A stretch of DNA of 64,000 nucleotides from Pseudocercospora fijiensis CIRAD86 (Eukaryota > Ascomycota > Dothideomycetes > Mycosphaerellales > Mycosphaerellaceae): the NCBI RefSeq assembly GCF_000340215.1, contig NW_006921533.1, forward strand, positions 6,105,424 to 6,169,423, written 5' to 3'. Of the stretch, positions 1 to 14,644 are shown piece by piece. The translations under genes and the position numbers were made by a program. The notes under the pieces were generated by a model. It did no database searches. It was given only the letters and a program-made list of their open reading frames with translations, and was not told the DNA's origin. Positions within the stretch are counted from its first letter, which is position 1, and every line of letters starts with the position of its first letter.

Positions 1-3000
1 GCTAACAATTGCTTGCCTCTAATTAGTTAGCTAATAGCACCCTAGGGGTAGCATTAATCCTAGGCCTTAATAGTAACATTATAAGCTTTTAGCCTTCTTC
101 TTGTTCTTTACGCTAGTCTAATACTTATCTAACAACTCGGTTATATCCTTAAAGGAACCTTTAGCTTCCTATAAGTCCTATTTAGGTAAATAGCCTTGCT
201 ATCTTAATAGGTACTCCTTCTTACCTTTCCTAGTCCGGTGCTATAGGATACGTTCTATAGACTATAGCTCTTCCTTATCCGCTAGTATGTCTTCGTGTTT
301 AGTAGGTACTTTATCCCCCTCGCGTAGGTAATATAGCTTAAGGAGGGATATATAGAAGATATTATAGATAGTATAATAGGGAGGAAGCTACAACTAATAG
401 GCCTATACGGAGGAGCTCTTAACTTCTCGAATGCGGAATAGGCTAATATATCTTAGTGCGAGCTTGGGCCTTGTTTTGCCGTTAGGTAATAGGTGCTTGC
501 GGATACGGAGGTTCTTAGCACTTAGCATAACTATATCGCCTTATTTGAAGGTTATCGGCGTATAGTGCTTGTCGTAGTAGGTCTTTTAGTACTCTTAAGC
601 CTTTGTTAACTTCTCGGCTATCTTAGTATAGATTTCTCGCATCTTCTAAACCCTCTTAATAGCCGCTAGTGTTTCGGGTACTTAACGCGCTTCCCTTTCC
701 TTACGCTTAGCCTCGAGCGAGATAAATAGGTCTTATAGTAAGGCAGCGTTCTAGCCTATTATAGCAAAATAAGGAGAGACCTTAGTAGATGAGTAGATAC
801 TATTATTATATACGAATTCAGCTAGTTATAGGAGGTTAACCTAGTCCTCGGGGTTCTTATTAATGTAACTACGCAGGTACTGCTATAGGGTAGCATTCTG
901 CCTCTCTGTTTAACCGTTAGTCTATAGATAGAAGGCTGTTAATAGCCGATGCTTTAGTCTTAGCTGCAAGCAAATCTCGCTCTAATAGTAAGATGTTAGT
1001 GTCGATCTACGATCGGATACGATCCCCTTAGGGGTTCCCTAATAGGTATAGAAGATGTTAGTCTATAGCGCCTCTGCTATATTAATAGCAGTCTAATCCT
1101 TGCGAGTAGGAATGTAGCGAGCACCCTTAGTGAATCGGTCTATAACGACTAATATAGCGTTAAAGACGTCTTTGCTTCCTCTTCGCTTAGTAGGGGGAAG
1201 ACCTATAATAAAGTCTATTATAAGCTCTATAAAAGGCTTCTTTAGAACAGGGAGTGAAGACAACTCGCTAAATAGTAAGTGCTTTAGTGCTTTAACTCGC
1301 TAGCATACTATATAGGTCTATATATACTCCTTTATATACCGCTTACTATTTGGCTAGTAGTATATACGCGATAGTAACTCGTACGACCTCTCTATGCTAT
1401 AGTAACTAGCGAGCTTACTATTATAGTGCCTCTTTAAAAGCTCTTATCTAATCGATTGTTTAGCGGGGACATAGTATCTGCCCTTAAACTTTAAGTAACC
1501 TTTGTCGTCGATCGACTAACTATTACTCTTGCTAGATCGAGTCGCCCGTCTACTTATAAGCCTATTAATACGCTCGACAGCAAAGGCGTCCCTCTACTAA
1601 GTACGCAACAGCTTATCTATAAACGATTAACTATCCCTATTTGCAAGGTTATTTAATAGCACCCTCGCTATTAAACGAGGTACGTATTATATATATCTAA
1701 TAGTACTACTAGCCGGAACTACTATAACCTCTTCTATAGTGCTATCGCTATATAGGCTATTACTATAGATAGCAATGTCTTTAATCGAGTTATTATAGCT
1801 CGAGCGATCTACGTCCTTTCTTTTAACGTATACTAGAAGAACGACAACTCCGCTATAGTATTTGTTACCGCCGCGGGGTCCGGAAGTCCGCTTATCCTAC
1901 GCTTGCTTATTAACAATGCAGGCTATAGCAATCTTACACTACAGGGTTAGAAACAAAGAATTAATGTGTTAGGTCTCGCTATCGTAATTAGGTCGCCTCG
2001 ATAGGCTATTAGCAGGGTTGCTTACGCCTAGCCGATATAATATATTAAAATCAAACCCGGCGAGGTAGACGGCCTATCTAGCCTGTCGACCTATAACCCT
2101 AGTAACCTTAGTAATGCTACGGAGGTTATTATAGTCTGTATAGACCTAAATGGTGTACTATATACTATCGAGATAGTGCCTCTAATGCTTAAAGGTCTTA
2201 ATAATAGCTAGGAGCTCTTGCTCGTAGGTCTCGTAGCGACGCTCTATATCGATTATCTTTCGTAAAAAGAAGGCAATTAGGTGCTAGTAATAGTTATTAT
2301 CTAATTGCTATAACATAATACCCGATATAGCGAACTGTAAAGCGTTAGTCTCAATTCGGATCTGCTTGCTTAGTACGAAATAGTATAACAAGGGGACATT
2401 AGTAAAGCGTTACTTTAGGCCGTTAAAAGCGGCTTGTGCTCTGTTAGTCTATTTGAACTCTCTAGTTAGGTTAGCCTTAGTTTTAGTAAGCTTAGTTAGG
2501 GGCATTATATACCGTAAATAGCCCTTAATAAAGCGGCGGCAGAAATTAGCGAAGCTAAGGAACGATTAAAGTTCCTTAATAGACGTAGGAATAGGCTATT
2601 TAGTAATAGTTTTAATCCGATTAGGATTAGCCTTAACACCCTTAGTTAACACGAGGAAGCTAAGGAATAACACCTCTTTAGTAGCAAAGGTGTATTTAGA
2701 AGGCTTGCAATATAAGCTATAGGCTCGTAGGCGATCGAGTACCTTACGGACTATAGCCTAGTACTCCGCAATGTTAGGTAAGTATATATAAACTAGGATA
2801 TTATCTAGGTAAACTATATAGAGGTAGTCTAGTAGGCCTAATAGGGCCCGATTAATGTAGGACTAGAATGTAGCAGGGGCATTAGCTAGCCTAAATAGCA
2901 TAACTAAGTACTCGAAATAGCTATAGCGAGTACGAAAGGCTATCTTCTATTTATCGCCCTTGCGAATACAAATACGGTAATAGGCGTCCTTAATGTCTAA

Positions 3001-4551
3001 TGTAGTATAGTAGTAGGCACTAGAAAGGCGATCGAGGGTCTTATTAATAAGCGGAAGTAGACAGCGGTCTTTAATAGTAATAGCATTAAGCCCGCGGTAA
3101 TTAATATATAGACGTAGGCTACTATCCTTCTTTAGTACGAATAGGATAGGTACACTAGCAGGGCTGTTACTATATCGTATCCGGCTATTAGCTAGGTTTT
3201 CCTCTAGATACTTACGCAATATAGCAAGCTCTCGTTTACTAAGGTTGTAGAGGGGGCTAAAAGGAACCTCCTTGCCCTCTATAATGTTAATCTTATAATC
3301 CGTCTCTTTAAATATAGGCAGTATCGACGCTAGGTAGTGTTTAAACACATTAATATAGGTCTCTCGGATAGGCTCTAGTATACGAGCAAGCTAATTAGGG
3401 TCTATGCTATCTAGGGGCACAGGTTTATCGTTATTACTACCGAGCAGGTCGGTAGTCGGATTAGCTAAGGCAGGTATTAGGTTGCTAATAAATAGGACCC
3501 TAATATCGTTAGGGCACTCGCTAATATTAATGTGTTTAATGTCCTCTTTCCTAGCGATTCTAAATCGCTACTTCTAGAGGCCTAGGTCTATAGCTATAGC
3601 GTAGTACTTAAGAATAGGGTTACTAATAACAATATCGGATAGGAGGCTGTCTATGTCTACTACGTAGGTAGTGAAGTCTAGTAGGCGCTTATTTCCGAGG
3701 TCGTCCTTTAGAGCTATAGGAATATAGTAGGCCCTATAGGTTAAGTGCCGAGCGTTATTAAACCAAGTAAGGGTTAGCAGGTTAGTCTTCGGTAGTTGTC
3801 GAAGGTCTAATTGCTTAGCTAGGCGATAGCTAATAAGGGCACTAACTGAATTTCCTAGATCTAGTATAACCTTAGTTTAATAGGTAGTGCCCTTCGTGTC
3901 CTATACAAGGCAGGAGCGTATTATAGCTAGTACAATGTCGATAGTCTTACGCCGTACGAGGCTAATAGTTAGTGCGGCGCTTACTCTTTTTTCGAAGGTT
4001 GGCCTATAGGGGTAGCGTTAGCCGCTAAGAGGTGCTTTCGGTATTTAGCGGAAGTACGATTAATTCGGGCCTAGTCCTTAGGTTTGTCGCATTAGCCTAG
4101 TAGATAGCTAGTACTATTACAATTAAAGCACCTTAATCCGGTTAGTAGACTACCGTAGCTATTATTGCTATTGTTAGCCGAGCGGTTAGTATTGTAGGGA
4201 TACGAGCCCCTTCTACGGCCCCTATCGCGGCCTCCTTTATATAGCCGCCGGCTACGGCCTCTTCTACGATCGTTACTGTTCCTATTGTTAGCATTGTTGT
4301 CCTAGTAGGAACCTTAGTTTCCTCCGCGGCTACTACGGTTACTACGGTTAGTACTAGCTAGTCGGATTCTTAATTCTAGTCGCTATTAGAGCTAAACAGC
4401 CCGTTCGGCTGTTTCTACTTCGACTATAAATTAAATGCGTGTTAGATTAGCTTATTCGAATACGCGGCGACGGTCTAATTCGAGGATAAGCTCCTATCTA
4501 AGTTTTAGGCGTATCTCGGAGATCTATATAGAATTAGTCTTAGGCGGAAGG
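1..4551 (-). mobile_element. Ty3/Gypsy copy A, pol part (3' end lies outside the window)
   Basis: Minus-strand Gypsy retrotransposon, same family as copies B, C and D. Reading leftwards from 4551 come the end of gag, a protease region (about 3.4-4.0 kb), reverse transcriptase (about 2.56-3.35 kb), RNase H (about 1.9-2.4 kb) and integrase (about 1.0-1.3 kb, with the readable motif VVIDRFTKGARYIP). Frames are broken by TAG/TAA at Gln and Trp positions, the mark of RIP. The copy is interrupted at 4547-4551 by element E and resumes at 19844, where gag and the 5' LTR (20906-21103) lie. Its 3' LTR is left of the window, so its own target duplication cannot be checked. Confidence 0.9.
2560..3348 (-). 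pseudogene. Reverse transcriptase remnant of Gypsy copy A
   Basis: The stretch 2947-3348 is still open for 133 codons. It reads as the fingers and palm of a Ty3/Gypsy reverse transcriptase, with the motifs SPASVPILFVLKK, INYRGLNAITIKDRCLLPLI and TTLDIKDAYYRI. Further on (2800-2811) the catalytic YLDD box reads YLDN, a GAT to AAT change of the kind RIP makes, so the enzyme is dead even where the frame is open. The thumb and connection follow to about 2560. Not a host gene. Confidence 0.9.
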
Positions 4552-4703
4552 TGTTACGAAGCTAGGAGGGAAGGGACACCTAGGCGGAGGGAAGGGACAC
4601 CTAGGCGGCTGCCACTAGCCGCCTTATAGGCATACTTCCTCCGTAGCTAGATAGACATAACATAAATTAACACACTTAAAAAACCACGTTTCGAACTATA
4701 ACA
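4552..4703 (+). repeat. 5' LTR of element E
   Basis: 152-bp LTR starting TGTTACGAAG and ending TATAACA. It contains two tandem copies of a 21-bp G-rich unit (core GGAGGGAAGGGACACC). It differs from the 3' LTR at only five bases, all CpA/TpG versus TpA. Confidence 0.93.
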
Positions 4704-5159
4704 AAATGGTAGCTTCGCCGCAAGCACTAGCGTAAGAAAAACGCACTAACCGTTACTAAACAGACTATCCGAACTACGGTTTACTATCCCCCTCCTCCTC
4801 CTAAGGCGAAAGGTCCTCCGCACCTAGGAGGAATCCTAACGACCTACTCTAACGCCATTTTCCGCACTATCGACGAAAGCAGCAGTTAGACTATACTAAG
4901 CGAAAGAGTTGAGAAATTACTAGCGATAAGTCGACGCGGCTATAGGCGATAGACTAAGCATACCGCCGTCGCCGGCACCCCGCCGCCTTCACTTTTCTAT
5001 TGTTTATACCCTTATTTGTAGAAGGTAGGTCCGCCCGATACTAGGTTAGCGGGGACTGCAATTTAGGAAGGTTTAGAACAACTAAACGGCGACTGCTACG
5101 TACGCTACTACGCTTAACATTCTAATTACGCTCGTGCTTAACACTCGAGCACCGAAGCC

Positions 5160-8100
5160 GCGTAGCCCTTAACTAGCCTAACTAACGGCCTGTTGTTCTA
5201 AGTCTATAGTACCGAAGAACTAAGGGGAACCTTCCGTTAAGTTATAGCCTACCGCCTAGGAAGATTGTACTCTTCCCGAATTAGCTAAGGACAGATACTA
5301 CCTTATCTATACGGCTTTTACCCTCCTAGCTTTTTCTAAGCTAAGACAGTGCCTAGCAAAACTTCTAGAGGGAGACCTGAAATTCCGCGTTATCGCTATA
5401 ACCGAGTAGCTAGAGGATCCTAAAGAAGCGGACCCTCCTCGTAGATTGAGATCTATATTAAGGGAGAACGCTAAGTCTACCGATAGGGATACTACGCCTA
5501 AGCCTCCTACTCGCTCTAAAATTATTAGCAACTAGGTTGATAACAACTCTCTATCTCATTCCGCGGTATAACAGGTCGACCGTTTAATAGCTTACTAGCT
5601 AAAGAGTAAGCATTTCGCCTAGTAGAAGACCGAGAACTTTAGGTCTACCGCTAAAGAGCCTCTAGAGAACGAACATCGTCCTCGTCGTAGGAAAACTCAG
5701 ATACCTCTAAAGCTAGAGAAGTAAGCGGTTTAACCTTCGGTAGAAGACGATATAGGAGCGGCCCCTAAGCCGGATAGACGCAAGGTTCCCTTTACAATCA
5801 ATCCGCCTAAGGGCGACGCCTTTAAGAACTTCGGCTCTTTTCGTAAAGAGCCCCCGCTAGCGCCTCGAGAAAGCTCCCTTATCTCCGTATCTACTACTTT
5901 ACCTCTTAGCTCTCTCGCCGACTTAGATCTAGAGTAAGAAATATTAGGTAAGGCTAACGGAGCCGTAGCCCCTACTAACGGTAATGCTATATAGCAAATA
6001 AAAGAATAGTTTACTTAATAAATGCGAGAAGAACGCGAGAGAGCGGGAATACAGCGTAAGAACGACTAGGCTCGTCTTAATCGCGCCCTCGTAGAGCAAC
6101 GAGAGGTCTACGAGCTCGAGATCTAAGAAAAATTGTAAGAGGCTTTCGAGCAGGGCCGCTAGGAAGCCGTAAGAGCTAAGAATAAAGCGGCCGCTAAAGA
6201 GAATAGCGAGGGTAGAGCTCCGCAGCCGTCGGAGCAACCTAACTACCGTATTAATACGGGCAAGCTATTTACGTCGGGACAGCGAGGAAACGCTAAGTCT
6301 ACTAGAAGACCGAGGGAAGCGAACTCTCGGAATAATACCGGCAATAACGAAGATAGCAATAACAACGCCGAGAATACTAGAATTAGTAGGTTAGAAACGC
6401 TTATAGGGAAATTAGTACAGGCGATAGGGAATAATAGCTAGGTAGGCTATATAGCTCCGTAGAATAAGGACTATCTAGGAGCGACCGGGCCGCCGCGATA
6501 TATAGGTCTTTACCCGATACGCAACCGAGTAGGCTACGGCCTAACGAGAGCAGATTAGCAAGCTAATCGGAATCGAGATACTCGCCCTTATACTAGACCT
6601 AAGATTAACGCCGAGCGTTTCGCGGCCTTAGCCTAGGGAGTCCCGGTCGCTAGAGAGCTACCTGCGGGCAACCTTAGGTCTATATAGAACCGTAGGGATC
6701 GAGGAAACTACATTGACCCTAGATATAACGGTATATACGCATATGCTCCCCTATACACTCCTTAGTCAGATTTTAGCTAGGAAATCGCCCCCTATAAGTT
6801 CAAGCCCGAGCAAATCGGGTATTTTAACAAGGACCTGCCGGAGAGCAAGGGCAAAGGCCCGGTAGTGTATTTCGGGAATACTATATACTACCGAGATGTT
6901 TTCGCCTTTATTACGCGCCTAGACGTCGCTATTTAGGCTAGCGAATACCTAGCTCCTACCCTTCGTCTATTACTATACCGATGCCTTTAGGGTTCCGCTT
7001 TACAATAGTACCTGTACGCGCTTACTAATAATCGACGTACGCTCCTATAGACCGGCCCGGGGATCGAGCGGTAGAAGGAGGCGTTGCGCGAATAGTTCCG
7101 ATTAGACCCTTTAGTCGCCGCGCGCGAGATAGAGATAGAGCAATACCGTATTAAGGATGTCGCGGCCCGTAGGAGCGTAAGCGAGTACGTTATTAACGTT
7201 ATGCGTCTCGCTTAGTAGAGCGGTACGGAATCACTCGCTAGGCAGATTAATTATACCTTCCGCAAGATCGCGCTAGAGCTTAGAGGTAATCTTGATATAC
7301 CTATAGTATTGTAGATATATTAAACCCTTATCGATATAATATAGGCCTACTACGCTACGTAGGTAGAGCTATATCTACCCGGCAGCACAACTGCTAGCTA
7401 CTATAGTAGTAAGTATAACCTTCGGCGTAGCGATTTAGTATAGGGTAGGTTCGTAGACCTAAGGTTCTAGCCTAGGTCTCGTTTTAACGCTAGACGCGCG
7501 CCTTTTCTCGGAAATAACAATCCGTACAATCGATAGCAACCTAACGCCTTCTAACAGCGCCGTTAGCCTAGACCTTAAGTCTATAGCCGCTAACGACTAT
7601 AAGCCGCAAACGCAAGCGTAAACGAGAAGATAGCAGACGCGCGCGGTCTCCCGTAGTATCCGAATCCTTAGAGATAGCAGACGATGCCCGGAAATGTAAG
7701 AGGATAAGGCATTCCCGCGAATTACGGAGGCCTCGCCGAGCCCGCCTTTTTCTACGACCCGATAGACCGAGAGTAGGGCGATAAGTACGACGAATCTAGA
7801 CTTAGTTAGTAGGACTAGTTCGACGCCTAAGAAGAGCTAGGAGATTAGTACGAGGTAGAAGAAGACGCTAGCTACGCCGGCGGATAAGAGGACTAGGTTT
7901 TCCCTTCTATAAACCCGTTCGTATCTCTAGTCTACTATGCTTAGACCTAGAGCCGTAGACCCGAGGTCTCGAGCTAGCCTTCCCGGGAGAAGAACCGACA
8001 GGACGGCCGACCTATACGCTACAATATATACGGGGAGGTTTTCCGCTCCGCTAACGAGTTTTTCACTACCTACCTAGACTAAGCCTATCTAAAAGACGCC

Positions 8101-8160
8101 TCCGGTAAACGCACCAACGTGCTCCTTAAATAGGCTTCGGGAAACTCCGCGAGCTAGAAG
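5160..8160 (+). pseudogene. Degenerate gag of element E
   Basis: Frame 1 reads as continuous protein interrupted only by TAG/TAA. The N-terminal half is charged and low in complexity (an R/E/K-rich coiled-coil-like stretch near 6,020-6,230, then an N/G/R-rich linker near 6,290-6,430). A globular part follows at about 6,840-7,380 with features such as KGKGPVVYFGN and FAFITRLDVAI, matching a retrotransposon capsid position. Beyond it is an R/N-rich nucleocapsid-like tail. I could not see an intact CCHC zinc knuckle; RIP turns Cys codons into Tyr codons, so one may have been lost. The start codon cannot be placed. Confidence 0.7.
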
Positions 8161-8169
8161 TGAAACTAG

Positions 8170-11100
8170 TTACTCCTAGCTCGTAGCGCTTGACCCTAAG
8201 TCTATCGGAAACTCTAGAATACCTAGTAGCTATAGGAATTTTCGAGCGCCTCAAATTACTAGGTTGCTTACTACTAGATAAGCAAGATGCCTTACGTCTA
8301 TTAATAGAGGCCTAAGGGAAAGCATACGATTTAGTATCTTATAGAACTAGCTCTCTCTAGAATATCGAAACGTATCTCACTATAGACAAGCATTAAGAAG
8401 ATTCATTATAGCTAGCTAAGCGAAAATTTAACGACATTAATAGCCTAAAGCTTTAGGTCTACTACGTTTAAGAGCAACTATAGATTATTCTATATACGGC
8501 TAAGCTCCCGCCGGGAGACCTAGCTTATACGTTCCGATATTACGACATAGTCGAGGCTAACTGCGCTCTTACTCCGGGAGGAGAATTTAAACGTATATGC
8601 CTCGACACTAGTATAAAAGCATCGATAATAGACTAGAAGTGGCTAGTCGCCTAGCTAGGTCGAGAAAACATCTAGTATCTAAAGCAGCCTCTCGAATTTC
8701 GTAGTTTAGCCGGAAGTACAAAGTGCGAGCAATGGATTAATTTGTCGATATACTTCCCTATATTCGCGAAGTCTAGAAAGCCTACCCTCGCCTATATCGA
8801 ATAGCTAGTAAGAGTTATGCCTAATTTACCGCACAATATACTCCTCGGGATAGACGTTATAACCCCCGCCGGCTTTACACTCTATACCGGAGCCGGATAC
8901 GTCGTTATAATAGAAAACGACTGCGCCGTAATGCCTATAGCCTATACACCTAAAACTAAGACTCTAATGCGGGCTAATATTAGGGCTATCGACTAAATTA
9001 GGCTGCCGCTACGCACGGCGGTAATGATTCTAGTACGACATAATAGAGCAACGGCTTTTAAGGGCATAGACTAAGACCTCCTCTTTGTTCCCGGCGAATC
9101 TGAATTCCCGGGCACGGCGGCGATATGCGCCTATATTACCGGACCCGAACTTCCTAGGGTCTAAGTTAGGAATCTTAGCTACGACGACGACCTAGTAATA
9201 CTACGCAACAGAAAACTAGGTAAACTGTAGCAATTGCAGATAGACGACATCTAGCAAATCGATAAGTTTGATACGGACCCTCGGTCTATAGAGCGAAAAT
9301 TAGGAGGTACCTCGCTCGCGATAGACCTATAAGTGCAGGCTCTTTTAACTCGCGAATTCCGAGTATCCTTAAGAACGAGAAAAGCCGTAGTAGAACCTAT
9401 TTATAGAGTTACGTAAGCTTAAGCGCTTGAGACCCGATAGTCTTAGGCACCGACAAATAGACTTAGCGAAAATGAGACGATTAGGCTAATAGACTGAGAG
9501 TCTCCTCGCCCTTCCGGCCGAACTCTCGCTAGCGCGTTTTAGTCTAATTCAAGCCTAGCCGGTAACTTAGCGAATTCGGATTAGACTATAGTACGCCCGC
9601 AACTCCCGCGGATGTCTAAATCTTAGCTACCGATCCGTAAACTTAACGAAAATAAGGAAGCGGACCTAATAGACCTCAACTTGCCGCCCGATACCGCTAA
9701 AATTTCAATTAACGCTAGGATAGCTAGTCTTAAAACTTCGGCCGGCGTAACAGTTTGCGCGGCTAACCCGGATTCTAACGCGGCGGTAGACCTTTAGTCT
9801 ATCGCCGATAAATTCCTATAGTTATAGACGGATAGGGGCACGACGATTAACCTACTAAAGGACGAGTAGTTAGAACTTCCCCTTAAGTCGGGATAGGAAG
9901 ATAAAAAGTTTAGTAGTAAGGTTTATCGAATATCGGCGAAGGACAATACGGAAGTCGATAAACAGTTCGATAAACTCTACTCCTAAGGTAAGATAGCTTT
10001 TAGCGAAAAACCCTTACTATTAGCTTAGCCGGTTTTCGTCGTCTAGAGGACGCTATTCCGCGACGATAGCTTAGCTTACCGCAAGCTACGCGTAGTTATC
10101 GACATTAGAGGCCTTAATAGTATATCGTAGAAGGATACCTACTCTCTTCCCCTCTAGGACGACATTATCGCTAAGCTACGTAGCTATATATATATCTCGG
10201 TAATAGACGCAAGGTCTATGTTCTATTAATTCGCGGTAGCCGAGAAAGATCGCTAGAAATTTATAGTAAACACTGCCCGCGGATAGGAATACTTAAAGGT
10301 CGCGGCGATAGGATATTGCAATAGCGTTTAATACGTATAAAGGCTACTCGACCGCACTCTACGGGAATTCGGGGACGCGGCGAACGGGTACATCGATAAT
10401 ATAGTCCTAGGGTCGGTAGACCTAGAGTCTTATCGTGCCCTACTCGAACGCGTATTTAAAAAGATAGACGACTTGCGATTTAGCCTAGAACCCGGGAAGG
10501 CGTACCTAGGTTTCCCCTCCGTTTAAATTCTTAGGAGAACGGTAGACGGGAAGGGATTCGTAACTTAGGTAGACAGACTCGCAGCGCTGCGGGAACTAGA
10601 AAAGCCTATTAACGCCGAATAGCTAGAACACTATCTCGGTCTAGTCGGCTACCTCAGGTCTACTGTTCTATATTTCGGTAGAATTATACTGCCCTTATAG
10701 CAAGCTAAAATCGCCGCAATAAAGGAACACTAGGCTACCTAAACGAAGGGCGGAAGGCGCCGCGCCTAAATGCGGGGAGTAAAGCTATACTAGACCCGCG
10801 AAATAGACATTGCCTAGGACACTATACAATCTATATAGTCCGAAGACAGGAAGGGATTTCTCTAGCACTTCGACCCTACGTCTACCTTATATATCGACGT
10901 AGACGCCTCTAAGGAGTTTAGGATAGGCGTAATATACTACTAAGTCGACGGAGACTTAGAAATAGAATACGAGGAACCCGCCCCCGTAACGCGGAAAGAT
11001 AATATAGTCTCCGATTTCGTCGATAGCACTACCTAGCTAAAGCGGTCTAAGCAGTTTCCCCGAGATAGACTAAAGATCTTAGGTTTCGCTAGTTATATAC

Positions 11101-14100
11101 TTACGGGTGCCGAAGCACGCTACTAGCTAACCGAGCTCGAATTGTTCGGAGTCGTCTAGGCAATTAAAAGGGCGTCTTATATAGTAGACGTAGCACTAAG
11201 GACTATCGTAGTTACCGATTATAGCGCGGTAACGGCGATAGCGAAAAAGACCTAGATCGCTACGACGGTATCTACGGCCGGATTAAACCGGAGAATAATC
11301 TAGGCCGCTATCTATATTTCCCAATTCGCGAGCTTAGAAATTGTCTATAGACTAGGACGTAATTATATCGCCCCCGATATACTCTCCCGATTATAGGGCG
11401 TACTCTCCCCCTAACGGGACGACGTTAACGCTAGCGGCTTAGACGAGATTCCTATAATATTAACAATGCCGTACGACCTTAAGCCTGCCTTCGAAGGCGA
11501 CGGCGCGTACGATATAAAAATCTCGAGCTAATCGCCGGACCCTACGTCTACCGCTACTACGCGCATACGTAGCCTTAACCTCCTAAATTTCAAAATGAAT
11601 ATCCCTACTCTTCTACCTTCGGCCCTAGTAAATGTCCTCTCCCTATCCGGGATCGACTATAGCGAATGTTTCTTTTCGCGAACTAATAGATAGGAATACT
11701 ACCGTCGCGACGAAATATCCGCCTTTTTCTATAGCATTTAAAAGGAACCTACTCTCTACGTAGAAACGGTAATGTCCCTCTCCGACGAGTTTAAGGCAAG
11801 ACTTAGGAAAGTATACTAAGACGACCGACCGTAGCGGAGATTGCTAGCAGTCCTTAAGTCTATCGAAGTCGCATATGCCTAGGACTAAGCAGCATAACCC
11901 GAGTAGATATCGAATCGCTAAGTACGGAGGAGGCAGAGGCGTAAGCGCGACCGTAAAGCTAGACGGAAGAAGGCATACTCTAAGACCTAGGCAAAAGCCG
12001 CCCTAGAGACGGGTAGGGCACCTTCGGTCTACCCGGATTAGCCTCTAGCGTATCTCCCGAAGCTAGCCTCTTTACGCTCTTCGGAAGACACCGCTATACG
12101 TAGTATATAGTATATACTCGAAAAACCCGACGACGTCCCGATAGACCTAAAGTGCCTAGATAGGATTAGATTTTTTCGGGAAGATGGCTTAGTTTACTAT
12201 ATTAACCCGACCTTATACTATTCCTGTCTATACATTCCTTTTAGCCTTACTTACGAGATCTTTAAGATAGCCTATAACCTTCGGCATTACGCGGGTTTTT
12301 AGCGCACCCTCGATCGCGTTAACGCGAGTTTCTATATCCGGCACTGTCGCCGACATTTAGAACGCTATATCGACTAGTGCTATGTATACAAGACGAATTA
12401 GCTAACGCGATATAAGCCCTACGGGTAACTCAATCCGATAGACGCGAAGTATAGGCTCTCTATAGACGTCTAAACAGCAGACTAGATTGTAGGACTCCTA
12501 CCTACTAACGAAGGTTTTAATACGCTCCTTATAGTAACCTATAAGAAGTCTAAACGGGTTTTGCTCCTCCCCGGCAAATACTAGTAGACTGTAGAAACCT
12601 AGGCAGCCTAGTACCTTACGGCTATCTAAGAGCGATCTTAGCGAGTCGCTAAAGTCTTTATCTGCGATCGAGACCCTAAATAGCTATCTAAATTCTTCAC
12701 TATAATAATAAAGCTGCTAGGCGCATTAATCCTCGCCTCTATAGCTTACTATCTATAGATAGACGGCTAGTCCGAGCGCATAAATTAGACCGTTAAGATC
12801 GCTATACGGTATTTTGTTACGGCAAATCTAGATGCATAGTAGATAGACGTCCTTCCCTCCCTTATATCCTATCTCGGGAGTGTTAAGAATGCGAGTACCG
12901 GCGTCTCGCCCGATAAAATGCTTTTCGGGTTTGATTTAAATACCGACGCCTTTGTCGGGCTCCGAGAACTATAGCTAAAGGATTACGCAACGCTGCGACA
13001 GCAATTTCGGGATACAGCCGAGGAATCTATAGCCTTCGTAGCGGTAGATATAAAGCACCGCTACGATGCTAAGCATTAGTATATATTCTTCGAGCCGGGA
13101 GACTATGCTATACTTAGGCTATATTACGGGTATTGCGTACATAGTTAGAGCTATCGCAAATATAGCAATTAGGCTATAGGCCCTTTTAAGATTAAGAGAA
13201 GAATAGGCAAATTGGCCTATAAATTAGAGCTGCCTAAGTTAGTTAAGTTCTATCCGGTAATATCGATCGCGTAGCTCGAGCCCGTACTAAATCTAGCGAA
13301 GGACCCCTTCTCGAGACCTTATCCCCGCGTTCTAGCCCCGATAGACCTATAGTCTGAACAACCTGCAATAACTCCTAAACGCGTTTTAGCTAAACGCAGC
13401 TTAAAGGGAAAGACTAAATATCTAGTAAAGTAGAAGGACGAGCAACTAATAATAAATAAATAGGTTAGAGAAGACGAAATGCGAGAAGGCAACGAACACC
13501 TAATTAAAAGATTCGAAGACTCGCAGGTTACGGATAGACAAGTAAATCAAATAACGCCGTCTGTAACGTAGAGGGAGCCGAGATATATCGCTACGAGATC
13601 GATACGACCTAGTTAAGATAGTAGCAGCGGTAACAACGTCGACGGGAACGTTAATAGACAGGTACAGCCTATACGACGCTAGCTACCGAGAGGGCAGAAG
13701 AAACTAGTGTATATTAAAGAAAGCGACGATAAGTCTATCGGCGGCCCCTCTAGGGAGCAGTAGACCGATCCGTCTCTACTAAATACAACCTTAAGCGAGT
13801 AGAACCCGACTATAGGCAATAAAGCGCTGCGACCGGAATTAACTAGCTCCGACACATATCGCTACTAGATAACTCGCGACGTAGCCCCTAGCAGTACGCT
13901 AAGGGAAGGCCTAACCCTAGGTCTATCTAACGTGTCTAACTAGAAAGCAGGGGAGATAAAGAAGAGGACCCTAATTCCGACGATACGACGTCTTACTAAG
14001 GATGAAATTTAGCGATAGCGCGATACCCCCGCGCCTCTAAATACCTAGGTAGGAGCCTATCGAAGAATTCTACTATCCTTGTTTACGACGCTACAATTCC

Positions 14101-14390
14101 CGCTTATTACGGCGAATCGGTACCTTAACCCCCGGCTATAGGTTTTCCCTCCTATAGAGGAAATCTAATAGTGTTTCCGCTAGCATTACCTCTACAGATT
14201 TAGATATAGGTTTCGAATACCGATAGACGTAGACTTCCGGGCCACCTTAGCGGAACTAATAAATTCTAGAAGTCGTTTTCCTCGCTTATCGCTTTACTTC
14301 GAAAGTTTGTTTTAAGGTTCGCGTATATGCGCTACCGTTAGTCGCGTAAAAGCGCGCGGAAGCTCGGACCCTACCGCGAGGTAACCTTTT
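8170..14390 (+). pseudogene. Degenerate pol of element E (PR-RT-RNaseH-IN-chromodomain-like)
   Basis: Frame 0 holds, in order: a protease-like region (about 8,820-8,990, LLGIDVI then LYTGAG); reverse transcriptase (about 10,020-10,560, with VVIDIRGLNSIS and the active site as GYIDNIVLGS near 10,390, YIDD damaged to YIDN); RNase H (about 10,890-11,400, with DVDASKEF and LELFGVV); integrase (about 12,240-13,000, zinc-finger remnant around RTLDRVNASFYIRHC and the first catalytic Asp in LSIDV); and a chromodomain-like tail near 13,407-13,510 (YLVK, lost Trp, KDEQ). Order and motifs are those of a Ty3/Gypsy chromovirus-type element. Stops are nearly all TAG, replacing Gln or Trp. Confidence 0.85.
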
Positions 14391-14644
14391 TCCGTCTTTC
14401 TTCGCGTAACAATTACTCTATATACAATAATATACTATAAGTCGGCGGTGTGCCGTTGCTACTATAAGCATCTTAGTAACATCCGCACTCGATATCGACT
14501 ACGCCCTACCGGCTTACCGCGCTATCTATAGTAAGCGATCCTAACCTCCTACGCTAGCGTAAGTAGAGCGGCATATTCGAGATATTACCGTCGCCGCGCG
14601 ACGACGACAACCCTAGCGAAGGCTAAGGACAGCCGCGTCCTATA

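Noticed and set aside
4435..4629. Arg-rich open frame across the left end of element E
   Set aside because: It spans an insertion junction between gag of copy A and the LTR, so it is a chance fusion.
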